DNA from: an uncultured Spirochaetales bacterium
Lineage (GTDB): Bacteria > Spirochaetota > Spirochaetia > Sphaerochaetales > Sphaerochaetaceae
Reading direction: 5' to 3'
DNA length: 39,646 nt
Assembly (NCBI GenBank): GCA_949285905.1
Contig: CASDZV010000054.1
Coordinates: 1-39,646, forward strand
The notes beneath the pieces are model-generated. The model had not been told where the DNA came from. It saw nothing but the letters and a program-made list of their open reading frames with translations, and did not search any database. Both the position numbers and the translations under genes were made by a program. Shown piece after piece: positions 7,024 through 16,488 of this stretch (positions within the stretch are counted from its first letter, which is position 1; the number at the start of each line of letters is the position of its first letter).

Positions 7024-8619
7024 CTACTCCTCTGCGATATACAAGTTTACGTTATCAATATAGATAGTACCGGTACCAACATTCTTGATTTCGACTTTCA
7101 AATTCTCCCAGCCGTCTGTATGATCAAAAGAACACCTAATAGTCTGACGCGAAGCTGTTAAATTAAAGTTCTGACTAAAATAGGTTTTTTCATCATCGCC
7201 TTCTTGAGCAACAGCAATATTAATCGTTCCGTTTCCATCGGAACAATAAGCGGCTACATCAAGCGAGCCCTCCGTTGCTGGCATAGGAATCGTATTATTG
7301 GCTTGCCAATTTGTAACAGAAAGTAAGGATTCTCCATTTTCCAAAGCAACACATCCATCTTGAAGCTCATTATTCAACTGTGTCGACGAAGTCCAAGTAT
7401 TCGGATCTGTTTTTTGCCATGTGCTATCCACATCGCATACATAATCAAATTCCCCATATGGCAGATAGCTTACAGCTGTCTTATCAAATGGAGCAAAAGC
7501 AGCATCAGTTACCTCGACAGTTCCTGAAAGTCCGTCCGCCTGTACTTTGAATTCAGTTTTATAAACATTTTCAACTGCTTTTGTCTGAGCAAATATTATC
7601 TGCTCACTTGTAGTTGCTTCCGCAATATTCGTAAAAGTCTCTGATTTACTCCAGTCAATGGCACCTTTAATATGACGTCCAACAAATATCTGTATCTTTG
7701 GGGCATCAGAAGGATCTGAAAGTTTTATTTTGGCTGCAAATACACCTTCTGCAACTGATACATTTTGATATGAGTTATATGCAATACCAGTTTGAGATGA
7801 GCTCAGTGTTCCTGCAAGTTTCCCATCTCCAATAAAGCTATATTGCTCAAACGGGTCCATCACCCAGTCTGCAGTAAGTGTTATAGCTTCAGTAATGAGT
7901 GTGTTCATATCATAAGGATTACCATCATAAAGCCATCCATTGAAAAGATATCCGTCTCTTGAAGGAGCATCGGGAGCTGTTACTGTATTCTTGTAATCAA
8001 CCTTTTTCGTGATAGAAGAATTGCTATCATCGAACTTGCCTTCTCCAGCCTCAAATGTCACATCAAACTGTACTACACTCCAATGTGCATAAACAGTCTG
8101 AGCCGCAGTTATCGATTCAACCTTTTCGCCATCTGTAGAAGCTGTATACCATCCATCAAATGTGTAACCTTCACGTTCAGGGGCTTCAATTACACTGCTA
8201 AGAGATGCATTGTAAGCTACTTCAATTGTCCTCGGAGACTCTGCTCCTTCATAATTGAAGTCAAATGTCACAGAAATCTTCTGTCCTTCCCATACTGCAT
8301 ACAGATTGACATCTTCTGAAACCTTTGCATCTTCAGCTATTAGATTCTCTCCGGTCTTTTCAGTACTCCAGCCAATAAAATTCTGTCCTTCCAGTACCGG
8401 AACTTCAACATCGATAGAATTAATCAGTGTATCTTTCAATACCTGATGCTTTACGCTTTCTCCGGTACTGAAAGATCCACCATTTGCGTGGAATGTAACT
8501 GTATATGTTGCAATTGTTCCCGGTTTTGTCGGTGGAAGAGGAAACATTGCCGCATTCTGATTGCAGGATACAAATATTGCTATTATTAGTATCAGAACAG
8601 ATAGATATCTTTTTTTCAT
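7024..8619 (-). CDS. Surface lipoprotein with three InlB-type repeats and a C-terminal CBM-like domain
   Basis: A 531-aa predicted lipoprotein: a signal peptide ends at the lipobox FVSC (Cys19). Three consecutive InlB B-repeat / Listeria-Bacteroides-type repeats follow (about 38-110, 113-182, 185-250). Each runs from a VTF strand to a GW(S/Y/L) turn and ends in an aromatic such as YAVW, YAHW or LTADW. The C-terminal half contains beta-sandwich-like sequence; the last 120 residues end TGTIYIDNVNLY, the same terminal strand pattern as the CBM-like domains in the lipoproteins upstream. This suggests a cell-surface adhesin or glycan-binding protein. It lies beyond the operon terminator, so it may have its own promoter in the AT-rich gap. 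The start has AGGGGG five bases upstream. Confidence 0.8.
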   Translation of the reverse strand: MKKRYLSVLILIIAIFVSCNQNAAMFPLPPTKPGTIATYTVTFHANGGSFSTGESVKHQVLKDTLINSIDVEVPVLEGQNFIGWSTEKTGENLIAEDAKVSEDVNLYAVWEGQKISVTFDFNYEGAESPRTIEVAYNASLSSVIEAPEREGYTFDGWYTASTDGEKVESITAAQTVYAHWSVVQFDVTFEAGEGKFDDSNSSITKKVDYKNTVTAPDAPSRDGYLFNGWLYDGNPYDMNTLITEAITLTADWVMDPFEQYSFIGDGKLAGTLSSSQTGIAYNSYQNVSVAEGVFAAKIKLSDPSDAPKIQIFVGRHIKGAIDWSKSETFTNIAEATTSEQIIFAQTKAVENVYKTEFKVQADGLSGTVEVTDAAFAPFDKTAVSYLPYGEFDYVCDVDSTWQKTDPNTWTSSTQLNNELQDGCVALENGESLLSVTNWQANNTIPMPATEGSLDVAAYCSDGNGTINIAVAQEGDDEKTYFSQNFNLTASRQTIRCSFDHTDGWENLKVEIKNVGTGTIYIDNVNLYIAEE

Positions 8620-8777
8620 CCTAACCCCCTATGTCAGGAAAACATTACTTATTTTTAAATTTTAAATTGGGAAATTTGAACCCGAAATGACCGATATGGA
8701 CTGCAACTACTCATAATTTGACTTTTTGGTCACAGAAATTGCCTGCCAGAAAACAGCAGGCAATTTTGACAACCTGA
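8620..8777. promoter_or_regulatory. Intergenic gap between the large operon and the InlB-repeat gene
   Basis: This 158-bp gap holds the operon terminator at its right side (8736-8767) and an AT-rich tract (about 8646-8675) just upstream of the lipoprotein gene. That tract is a plausible promoter region, but I cannot pick a convincing -35/-10 pair. Confidence 0.3.
8736..8767 (-). terminator. Hairpin terminator at the end of the 15-gene operon
   Basis: A perfect 11-bp inverted repeat, AAATTGCCTGC / GCAGGCAATTT, with a 9-nt loop lies 11 bp past the stop at 8778. Its U-tract on the minus strand is short (TTT then C), so termination may be partial; the hairpin is nearly symmetric and could act on both strands. 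Confidence 0.7.
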
Positions 8778-10121
8778 TTAGAACTCTATCATGCAAGATA
8801 TGCTGAGTGTACCAAGATCGCCGTTCTGAGTTGTCGCGGAAGAAGCATGTGTGATGTCATCCGCAACCCACTTCGCTTTAAACTCTGCTCCAGGGATAAG
8901 AGCTTTGGAAGACACTTCTGCATATGCGGAAATAATAGCGTCGCTGTCATCGAGAACTTTGTCAATGTCAATGCCAGCTTCTGCTCGCATGAATGCTGTC
9001 TCATCAAATATGAATGAGACTCCGGTATTCCATGCTCCGATTCTCCTGTACTCTGAATTAAAGCTCTGAATGTACTCGCCAGAACGTCCATTGGAGGCAA
9101 TCATATATCCTCCATGAACTTCAATAAGGAAATTCTCATCTAATGCATACCCAACACTCAGTTCCATATCCTGTTTTGCAAGGATATCCTTGACTGTGAA
9201 GCCAAGGCGCAATGGCAGCCATACAGAATCGAGATCTGCAGTGATGCGTCCTGAAAGATACTGCCTCTGATTCCCTACTCCAGGCACATTAGATATAGTG
9301 GCATAGTACATATCGAACCCTATGAAACCAAAGTATGCAGTCCCCATCACATCAGCTTTCAGATCAATTGTGTCATCATTGAAAGTGAAGCCTGTATCAG
9401 CAGCAAGATAGAGCTGGAAGATGTTGCCGAAATAACCGAGTTTCCCAGAAACGCCAAGTGTCGGAGCCTGCTTGATGCCATTATAGTTAGCAGAGCTATA
9501 GAAAGCACCGAAGCGCATTGCAAGCCCATTAGAGAACAAGAATCTCTGCGTCTGCCCATAGACTGTCAGATTGATATCATCGCCACTGCCTTCAACTCCG
9601 AATCCAATTTCATTATCATGCCACTTGAAGTACACACCAGGTGCCTTGTTATAAAGGATATCCGTTGTGGCATTATTGAAAGTTCCATCGTCATTAACAG
9701 TATAGTCTATAGGAGATTTTGCATAATCCAGCCGACCAGGAATCCAGACGAGACTGAACTCCCATCCAGGTCCGTAGATGCTTGCATCCTCAAGCCGGAA
9801 TGTACCAGTAATATTGCCAAGCTCGAAATTTACGCTGCCATCCTTACCAGCAAAACCAGCTTCCTCGAAGTTGAAATCAAGCGTGAGGTAGGCCTCAACC
9901 TGCGCCTTGACTTCCCCACTGCCTCCACTGATATCAGATACACCAAGAAGATTGAAATCAAAACGTGCGCTGGTATTGTTTCCGTTGAACCCATAATCAT
10001 CGTTGTCGAAGTTATAGTAAATTGTAGCTCCTGTCTCTCCTGAGAACCCCGCAGCAAGGGAAGACGCACAGACAATGAGAGCGAGGCTAAACATAATTAT
10101 TCTGTTAAGTGTTTTATTCAT
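8778..10121 (-). CDS. Predicted outer-membrane beta-barrel (porin-like) protein
   Basis: A 447-aa exported protein with a signal peptide (MNKTLNRIIMFSLALIVCAS, cleavage after about residue 27). The mature part is rich in alternating hydrophobic/polar strands, Gly, Tyr and Asn, and ends ISCMIEF. The terminal Phe and strand are typical of outer-membrane barrels inserted by BamA. No family name can be given with confidence. As last gene of the carbohydrate operon it may form the outer-membrane pore for oligosaccharides gathered by the CBM-like lipoproteins. I start at ATG 10121 rather than 10139, since GGGAG lies seven bases upstream and a signal peptide begins there. The previous gene's stop is only four bases away, implying translational coupling. 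Confidence 0.7.
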   Translation of the reverse strand: MNKTLNRIIMFSLALIVCASSLAAGFSGETGATIYYNFDNDDYGFNGNNTSARFDFNLLGVSDISGGSGEVKAQVEAYLTLDFNFEEAGFAGKDGSVNFELGNITGTFRLEDASIYGPGWEFSLVWIPGRLDYAKSPIDYTVNDDGTFNNATTDILYNKAPGVYFKWHDNEIGFGVEGSGDDINLTVYGQTQRFLFSNGLAMRFGAFYSSANYNGIKQAPTLGVSGKLGYFGNIFQLYLAADTGFTFNDDTIDLKADVMGTAYFGFIGFDMYYATISNVPGVGNQRQYLSGRITADLDSVWLPLRLGFTVKDILAKQDMELSVGYALDENFLIEVHGGYMIASNGRSGEYIQSFNSEYRRIGAWNTGVSFIFDETAFMRAEAGIDIDKVLDDSDAIISAYAEVSSKALIPGAEFKAKWVADDITHASSATTQNGDLGTLSISCMIEF

Positions 10122-10125
10122 TCTA

Positions 10126-12276
10126 TCACTCCCATGCAAGTACTATCTCGTCAGAAGCGGATTCTTCCTGAGCTTCAGCAAGAACCAGAGAGAAATTATC
10201 GATACATACAGAGCCTACACCTGCTCCGATATCAACAATTACGTCATATTGGACAATCTCGACAGGTGCAGAATCAGGTGTGAGTGTATATGTATTCCAC
10301 CCGGCCGCTGATTCATCAACACGGAAATACTCATTGTACTCAGCTCCATCAATTCCACGGCGTTTAATTCCAATAGTCACTCCACGGCCATCAAGAGTAA
10401 CGACACCATCGAACTTGAGATCAACAGAAAGTGTATAGTCTTCATCAAAATCGAATTTTCCTGCTGTATCACCTACACAGTACTGGTATACTGCCTGCGC
10501 ATTGGAGAATTCGAGATTGATCTTAAGTACATTACCATGACCATCCTCTGTGATGACTTCGCTGTTTCTCACACCTTCTTCAGGATTGCCTGGCCACACA
10601 TCCCAATGAAGAATGCTGCCATCTTGATTGAGCTGGTCAAGACCTGGGTTTCTCAGAACATTCTGGTCTTCTTTTACTTGAGGTGCCGAAGTTACCACAA
10701 CCGGCATCTCATCAGTAAGCTCACAGGAAAGATCATCAATGATGACAGCCCCGGATCCTGGAGAAACAACAACATCCCAGAGAATTTCCTTGAATGAGAT
10801 ATCTGAAGGCTCAATATAGGCTACAAGCTCTACCCAGCCATCAGTTGTTCCTGTAACCGCCTCGCTTGTAGAAAACAGAACCTGCTCAGCACCATTAACG
10901 TCATACTTGCGTTCAACCCGGAGATAAACTCCATCTCCCGTGATGCTATCTGCATTGATCCAGGCTTTGAAGACCATAGGTTCAGAGGCCTCATAATCCT
11001 TTGTAGTACCACGGTCCTGCCATCCATTGGCCTGAAGGAAAACCTGTTCAGTGGCAGGAAGCTGCTGAACAAATACTGCGCCACTTCCGCTTCTTGCTTC
11101 GATTCCATCATTCGACCAATATGAATCAGGAAGCACTTCCCATCCAGGAGCAAGACCCCAATTACTGGAAACGCCATTGCTGCCACCCTCAAGGTCTCCA
11201 TTAGTAAGATAAGGCTTCACGACATCATCTGGATCCATGACCATTGGAACATCAGAAGATGAACCATCGGAACCTATGCCAAAATTAGCTATTGTAACAG
11301 AAGCATCATCAACAAGCACTTTTCCGGATCCGCTTACAGCCTCAATGTAGAAAACCGCCTCGTCACATGGCGTCTCAGAAGCAGGAATGTCTACAGAAAT
11401 CTTCTGCCATCCTGAGTTCCCGCTGATAACAAAATCCTTGTAATAAATTCCTTTATCAGGGATACGTTCTACACGGAGTCTTACTACACCTTCTGAATCA
11501 CCGACAGGAGCTGCATAAACAGAGAATGTCACATCAAATGTGCCATCGTAACGAATTGCCCAACCTGCGGGGAGGAAACCAGTAGACTGGAATAGTGGTT
11601 TTGAAGGATTGGAAAGATCAATCATTGCACCAGTCTCGTCCCGCCCGAAGGACTCCGAGTAATTTCCCCATGAATCCGCATAATCAATAAAATTACCGTT
11701 CCTCAGGTAGTTCACACTTTCACTATTAAGAGAAACAACTTCATAATCATCGATATAAACAGGACCGCGGACACTATTGACTTCTGCTTTTATGACAAAA
11801 TCCTGTACACTACCGGAGAACGTTGGCTCAACATACATATGAATCTGCTGCCATTCGCTTGTCTTTTCAGGATGCACTTCAGTGTATTGATTGAGCCCAC
11901 CGTCCATCTGCTTTTCGACGATAATACGGACCTTATCTGCCTCAAAAGCACTAGGAAGCTTCACCCATACAGAAATGACAGCGCCCGCATCCTTGTCGAA
12001 TTGATCTGGCAGGATATTGTATGCATATTCCACACCTGCTGTCGGATAGAAACAGAGCGAATACTTTCCAGTGTGTGATAGTGCTGATGAAACAGCTACA
12101 CCATCACTAGTGCCCCACTCTGTAAGATCACCAGTTTCGAAACTGCTGTTTCTTACAAGATTGGAAGATGATTCTGAAGCAAGTGCAAGATTCTCCTCCT
12201 GCCGTGCCTCATATGTCGAGGCACAGCTGGAAAGAAGTAACAGCACCGCTAAAAGAACGGATGCTAGTTTCTTCAT
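10126..12276 (-). CDS. Lipoprotein with four tandem CBM4/9-like beta-sandwich domains
   Basis: A 716-aa predicted lipoprotein (lipobox LSSC, Cys18). It is built of four similar domains, about 40-180, 190-345, 355-530 and 545-705. Each opens with an N-(L/Y)-(L/V)-x-N-x-x-(F/L) strand (for example NLVRNSSFE and NVLRNPGLD) and closes with a V-x-(I/V)-D-(D/N) strand (VYIDDYEV, VLVDDASV, VIIDDLSC, VCIDNFSL). This is the hallmark of galactose-binding-like carbohydrate modules such as CBM4/9. No catalytic domain is seen, so it is probably a glycan-capture protein. ATG 12276 is preferred to the upstream TTG because AAAGG lies nine bases away. It is translationally coupled to the genes on both sides. 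Confidence 0.8.
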   Translation of the reverse strand: MKKLASVLLAVLLLLSSCASTYEARQEENLALASESSSNLVRNSSFETGDLTEWGTSDGVAVSSALSHTGKYSLCFYPTAGVEYAYNILPDQFDKDAGAVISVWVKLPSAFEADKVRIIVEKQMDGGLNQYTEVHPEKTSEWQQIHMYVEPTFSGSVQDFVIKAEVNSVRGPVYIDDYEVVSLNSESVNYLRNGNFIDYADSWGNYSESFGRDETGAMIDLSNPSKPLFQSTGFLPAGWAIRYDGTFDVTFSVYAAPVGDSEGVVRLRVERIPDKGIYYKDFVISGNSGWQKISVDIPASETPCDEAVFYIEAVSGSGKVLVDDASVTIANFGIGSDGSSSDVPMVMDPDDVVKPYLTNGDLEGGSNGVSSNWGLAPGWEVLPDSYWSNDGIEARSGSGAVFVQQLPATEQVFLQANGWQDRGTTKDYEASEPMVFKAWINADSITGDGVYLRVERKYDVNGAEQVLFSTSEAVTGTTDGWVELVAYIEPSDISFKEILWDVVVSPGSGAVIIDDLSCELTDEMPVVVTSAPQVKEDQNVLRNPGLDQLNQDGSILHWDVWPGNPEEGVRNSEVITEDGHGNVLKINLEFSNAQAVYQYCVGDTAGKFDFDEDYTLSVDLKFDGVVTLDGRGVTIGIKRRGIDGAEYNEYFRVDESAAGWNTYTLTPDSAPVEIVQYDVIVDIGAGVGSVCIDNFSLVLAEAQEESASDEIVLAWE

Positions 12277-12278
12277 AA

Positions 12279-13343
12279 TCAATTACCTTTGAGATTCAAT
12301 GAGGCACTGTTAACAGTAACTGCACCTGAATTGCATGTTACATGTACAACGGTTTCATTGTGCTCTTCTCCCTGTTTTGGGATATCAAGAGAAAAGATAC
12401 CTGTACCATCAACGGTGTATTCCTTGCTGCTTATATCAAGTGATGTCACATCGTTTTCTGAATACCTTGAAGATGGACGCTTAACTTCAACTCTAAGTGT
12501 TATTGTTCCTTCTCCTGTTACGTTAACACTGAATACTCCATTGTAAATATTCGGGAAATCTGCCGCAGACAGAGGATAATTCTCTTTGTCAGCACCACCT
12601 GCAAACCACTCATTGGCTGATTCCAATGTCTGTCCCGCTGCAAGAGGTACACCTTCCTCGAAGACTGGGAATTCCGATTCTCCACCAGGTAATTTCCATT
12701 TCTTTGACTCGTCATTATTTACAGGAACCGCAGCAAGGTCACCATTTATGAAATCTGATGAACCAAGATAATTCACAGTAACAGGATCATCGACGGTGAA
12801 CTGAATGTCATCTACATAAACATCACCATTTGCACCTGTGTCTACTTTTACCTGGAACACAGAATTGAAAATATGGGAACTTGTCTTGCTGACATCAACA
12901 GAGAGGGTCTGCCATTCTGTAGTAGCTTCAGGGTTCTCGCTGAATACAGCATCTTCAATAAGCTTGTCCTGATTATTCTTCTTTTCCACAATCAGTCTTA
13001 CCTTCGCGGCATCTTCTGCGTTTTCAAGTTTCACTCGTGCTGAGAATTTACCACTGGTGCCGGAAAAATCAAAAGGATTGGTTCTGAAAATAAAGGCCTC
13101 TCCTGTTTCAGCGGAAAGAACGGCATAGTTACCTTCACCTTCTCCATTTGCAATAGTCACATTGCTTCCTCCCCATCCGAAATCTAAAGATGAGCCAACC
13201 GAGAGTGCTTCAAAATCACCATGAACAACAAGATTGATATCTGCCTCTGTCAGGTTCGCTGGCGGAGCTGCAGTATCCCCTGCACACCCTGCGAATAATG
13301 CTACAATTGCCAATACTAAAACTACCAATAGATTCCTTGTCAT
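12279..13343 (-). CDS. Lipoprotein with two CBM-like beta-sandwich domains
   Basis: A 354-aa predicted lipoprotein (lipobox FAGC, Cys20). Domain one (about 36-188) begins NLVVHGDFEAL and ends DVYVDDIQFTV, the same opening and closing strands as the four-domain lipoprotein next door. Domain two (about 193-354) begins VNYLGSSDF. The likely role is binding polysaccharide or oligosaccharide at the cell surface or in the periplasm. The start is supported by AAGGAGG about five bases upstream. It lies 12 bp after the solute-binding protein gene and two bases before the start of the next lipoprotein. The precise ligand cannot be read from the sequence. Confidence 0.78.
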   Translation of the reverse strand: MTRNLLVVLVLAIVALFAGCAGDTAAPPANLTEADINLVVHGDFEALSVGSSLDFGWGGSNVTIANGEGEGNYAVLSAETGEAFIFRTNPFDFSGTSGKFSARVKLENAEDAAKVRLIVEKKNNQDKLIEDAVFSENPEATTEWQTLSVDVSKTSSHIFNSVFQVKVDTGANGDVYVDDIQFTVDDPVTVNYLGSSDFINGDLAAVPVNNDESKKWKLPGGESEFPVFEEGVPLAAGQTLESANEWFAGGADKENYPLSAADFPNIYNGVFSVNVTGEGTITLRVEVKRPSSRYSENDVTSLDISSKEYTVDGTGIFSLDIPKQGEEHNETVVHVTCNSGAVTVNSASLNLKGN

Positions 13344-13355
13344 ATTGTCCTCCTT

Positions 13356-14642
13356 TTATCTGATTGGTGTTGTTGCTGTTCTGATAGCGCTGTCCACTCT
13401 GCCTGACATTGATGCGGCAAGAGTCGTCCATGGTATTACCATTGCGCTGTATTCAATATTTCCATCTGGCATCGGGATTGATCTTGACCAGATGACTTTA
13501 TGCGGCATGCTGTTAATCTCTGCCACTGCTTCTGCAGCCTCTTCTGTAAATCCGTGCGCCATGAATTCTGCTTTTACAGAATCCTTGTAATCTTTTGCAC
13601 CCGGCGCAACATTAAGAAGAGTGTCATAACGCTGGGAGAGTGCAAGAAGTGCCGCGCCTTTGGGATTTTCTGCACCTTTCATCAGGTAGAAATAATCCAC
13701 GAGAGAGGCCTGGTACTGTGGTGTCTCTTCATTGTATTGGGGAAACGGAACCACTCCCAGCCCATCAGTCTCCCACATATCACTGAAGTCAATATAACCA
13801 CGGTAATCATTTGTATAGATGAAAGCCGCTTTGCCGGACTGGAATGTTGCAGTAGGATCGCCCGTACTCATTACACGAGGGTTTGAATTCATCATGCGGT
13901 ACAGGAAATCTCCGGCATCTTTCTGTATCGGGCTGGAAAGGTTGTTATAAAATACTCCGTCTTTATATTCTATTGGAGTCTCTCCAGTTGAACAGAAAAC
14001 AGCTATTGGGAAGTCCCCGGTATTAACAATACCATAGATGTCTGTAATTCCATCTCCATCTGTATCCTGTGTAAGCTCTTCAAGGTAGTAGTAGAATGTC
14101 TCCCAGTTCCATTCTCCCCATTCCTGCAGAGCCGCTGGATCATCAAGGCCAGCATCTTCAATCAGGCGCTTGTTATAGAACATGACACCAAGGACATGAC
14201 TGTTACCTGTGATGTTGTAAATATGCCCATCACTCCAGCGCATTGCCTCAATGTCATCAAGAGCTCCTACCTCTTCCCATACAGGATCGGAAAAATCGAC
14301 ATACTCATCCCAGGGCTGAACAAGGCCACGGATTATAAGAGAAGGAAAACTCTTTGCCTCCGCGACGGCAGCGTCAATCATTTCCCCAGCGGAAAGCAGC
14401 TTGTAAAGATTCTGATAATAATCGCCTGTGGCAACTATCGTATCCACATTCCCGCCGTAATAATCGACAAACCTGAAACCTGCCCAGTCATAGATGTACT
14501 GCGGTACAAATTCACTCCACGAATACACGACAACATCCTTGTTATCAAGCGGGATATCTGGCATGCCTGCCGTGTCGATCTCTGCCAGAAGAGGAAGAGA
14601 CAGGAGAGAAAGAAGAGTAAGTATAACTGCTGTTTTCTTCAT
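13356..14642 (-). CDS. Extracellular sugar-binding protein (family 1) of ABC importer 2
   Basis: A 428-aa family 1 solute-binding protein with a cleavable signal peptide (about 1-20, ending LPLLA-EID) but no lipobox cysteine. Features include the first-lobe KLLSAGEMIDAAVAEA region, a Ca-loop-like DTDGDGITDIYG (193-204) and a C-terminal helical lobe. It should capture an oligosaccharide in the periplasm for the two permeases encoded just before it (14657-16488). The gap from the permease stop is 14 bp and AAGGAGG lies seven bases before ATG. It differs strongly from the CBM-fused binding protein of the first transporter, so the two importers probably recognise different products. Confidence 0.88.
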   Translation of the reverse strand: MKKTAVILTLLSLLSLPLLAEIDTAGMPDIPLDNKDVVVYSWSEFVPQYIYDWAGFRFVDYYGGNVDTIVATGDYYQNLYKLLSAGEMIDAAVAEAKSFPSLIIRGLVQPWDEYVDFSDPVWEEVGALDDIEAMRWSDGHIYNITGNSHVLGVMFYNKRLIEDAGLDDPAALQEWGEWNWETFYYYLEELTQDTDGDGITDIYGIVNTGDFPIAVFCSTGETPIEYKDGVFYNNLSSPIQKDAGDFLYRMMNSNPRVMSTGDPTATFQSGKAAFIYTNDYRGYIDFSDMWETDGLGVVPFPQYNEETPQYQASLVDYFYLMKGAENPKGAALLALSQRYDTLLNVAPGAKDYKDSVKAEFMAHGFTEEAAEAVAEINSMPHKVIWSRSIPMPDGNIEYSAMVIPWTTLAASMSGRVDSAIRTATTPIR

Positions 14643-14656
14643 TAGACAACCTCCTT

Positions 14657-15598
14657 TTATCCAACGATTCCAGAGCGTTCTATACTCTGTGTAAATTGTT
14701 TCTGGAAAATAAGATATAGAATAAGAACAGGAATTATCGAAACAAAAACTCCTGCCTGTAGCAACAGAATGCCTTCATACGGGCTTGCATTCTGCTCATA
14801 CTGCATGATGTAACTTATGTTGTTGTATAGTATGGAAAGCTGGTTCATAACTGTCTCTGACTGCGGCATCAGCGACGACGTATAAACATAATCATTGTAA
14901 TACCAGACAAATGACAGCAGGAAAGCAGTCACCAGAGAAGCTTTTGCATTCGGAAGCATGATTCTGAGGAATGTGTTCCTGAAAGAAAGACCATCAATAT
15001 ATGCAGCTTCTTCCAGTTCCTTTGGCATCCCTCTGAAAAACTGCCTGAAAAGATATATTATGATTCCGGATCTTATGCCATTTCCCAGCGCTGCGGGAAG
15101 GAAGAATGAAAGATTGCTGTTTATCAGGTTTATTACAGCCTCCTGCCCGGTAATTGCGTTAAACAGCGATACAAAACCTATTGGATCAAAGTATCTGAAT
15201 TCAATGTAATTCGGTATTACATATGTCTGCGGTGGCACAATTATGAGTGCGAACATCAATGCAGCGACTATTTTCTTGCCCCTGAACTGGAAACGGGCAA
15301 GCCCATAACCTGTAAGCGCACAGGAAAAAAGCTGAAGAACGCAGGAAATCCCGTCGCGGAAGACTGACCCGAGGAGTGATGGCCAGTAATTCATTCTCTC
15401 CATCACGTTTGCTATGTTCTCCCATGTGAAGTGCCGGGGCACCAGGATGACAAGTGGATCATAGAGATCCTCCGGCTCTCTGATAGCAACTGAAAAAGAG
15501 TAAAAGAGAGGATAGAGGATTATCACACTGATACCGAAAAGGAATATCAGCCTGATGATTGTCTTTGCAGTGCTTGTGATTTTTGCTTTAGCATTCAT
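14657..15598 (-). CDS. Sugar ABC transporter permease, MalG type (importer 2)
   Basis: A 313-aa inner-membrane permease with six predicted membrane helices and the EAA loop EEAAYIDGLSFRNTFLRIMLP that docks the ATPase. It pairs with the MalF-type permease encoded immediately upstream. I use ATG 15598 instead of GTG 15610, since GTGAGG then lies six bases upstream. The previous stop ends eight bases before this start. No ATPase gene is nearby. Confidence 0.9.
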   Translation of the reverse strand: MNAKAKITSTAKTIIRLIFLFGISVIILYPLFYSFSVAIREPEDLYDPLVILVPRHFTWENIANVMERMNYWPSLLGSVFRDGISCVLQLFSCALTGYGLARFQFRGKKIVAALMFALIIVPPQTYVIPNYIEFRYFDPIGFVSLFNAITGQEAVINLINSNLSFFLPAALGNGIRSGIIIYLFRQFFRGMPKELEEAAYIDGLSFRNTFLRIMLPNAKASLVTAFLLSFVWYYNDYVYTSSLMPQSETVMNQLSILYNNISYIMQYEQNASPYEGILLLQAGVFVSIIPVLILYLIFQKQFTQSIERSGIVG

Positions 15599-15606
15599 AC
15601 AGAACC

Positions 15607-16488
15607 TCACTCAACTGTGTAGACAACGTAGCGGTCTATCAGAGCAAGAACGACTGCTATAATCGCGCCGACAACAATGAAGTACATCCAGGAAAGTCCT
15701 GACGCGTACTCAAACCGCATATTCGCAGTCTGCTCGTTAATCATCCTGATGACAGGATTCGATGATGTAGTGAAATAGTCTGCGATGATGTAAACGGTAT
15801 TCATAAGCAACATTGGAGAGATAGAAGGAAAAGTTATCTTCCAGAATGCTTCCCATCCCGATGCACCTTCTATTTCCGCAACCTCATACAGCGCACCTGG
15901 TACTGTCTGCAAAGAGGCAAGGAACATCAGGATCGGTACTCCGGAACTCCAGACAAGTGTGAAGATGCTATATGCAAAAGGAATGAGCACGTCGATGACA
16001 TCCTGGGAAAATCCGAACGCGAGGAGAATTGATGAGCTATCCATCCCGCCAAAAAGGCTCCCGCCTGCCTCTCCTGATAAAATACTCTGTGAGAGATAGT
16101 CACTTGAAAGAATATCCATGATGATGCCATTGACAATAATGACAGGCAGGAAGAAAACACCGCGGAAGAACAGGCGACCACGGAACTTCGTATTGAGCAC
16201 TACTGCAACAAACAGAGAAAGCGCAAGAAGAACGGGAACCCTGAACAGCATCTGATACACTGACTCTGTTATCGTGCGTACATATTGAGGATCTACAAAA
16301 AGTGCCTCGCGGAAATTCTTCAATCCGACAAATGTCATCTCAAGTCCGCCTGGGTTGAATGTAAGAACACTGAACGCATAACGGATGGATACAAGTGCAG
16401 GTTTCAGGAAAAAGAGAAGTATGCCGACAATGAATGGAAGGCAGAACAGAAATCCAGCCTTCGCTTTTCTTTCAGCCAGTCCTTTCAT
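15607..16488 (-). CDS. Sugar ABC transporter permease, MalF/UgpA type (importer 2)
   Basis: A 293-aa inner-membrane permease with six predicted helices and the EAA loop YEVAEIEGASGWEAFWKITFP. Its ATG overlaps the DUF5696 stop (ATGA), with AAGGAGG seven bases upstream inside the DUF5696 coding region. It is partner of the next permease and of the binding protein at 13356-14642. Confidence 0.9.
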   Translation of the reverse strand: MKGLAERKAKAGFLFCLPFIVGILLFFLKPALVSIRYAFSVLTFNPGGLEMTFVGLKNFREALFVDPQYVRTITESVYQMLFRVPVLLALSLFVAVVLNTKFRGRLFFRGVFFLPVIIVNGIIMDILSSDYLSQSILSGEAGGSLFGGMDSSSILLAFGFSQDVIDVLIPFAYSIFTLVWSSGVPILMFLASLQTVPGALYEVAEIEGASGWEAFWKITFPSISPMLLMNTVYIIADYFTTSSNPVIRMINEQTANMRFEYASGLSWMYFIVVGAIIAVVLALIDRYVVYTVE

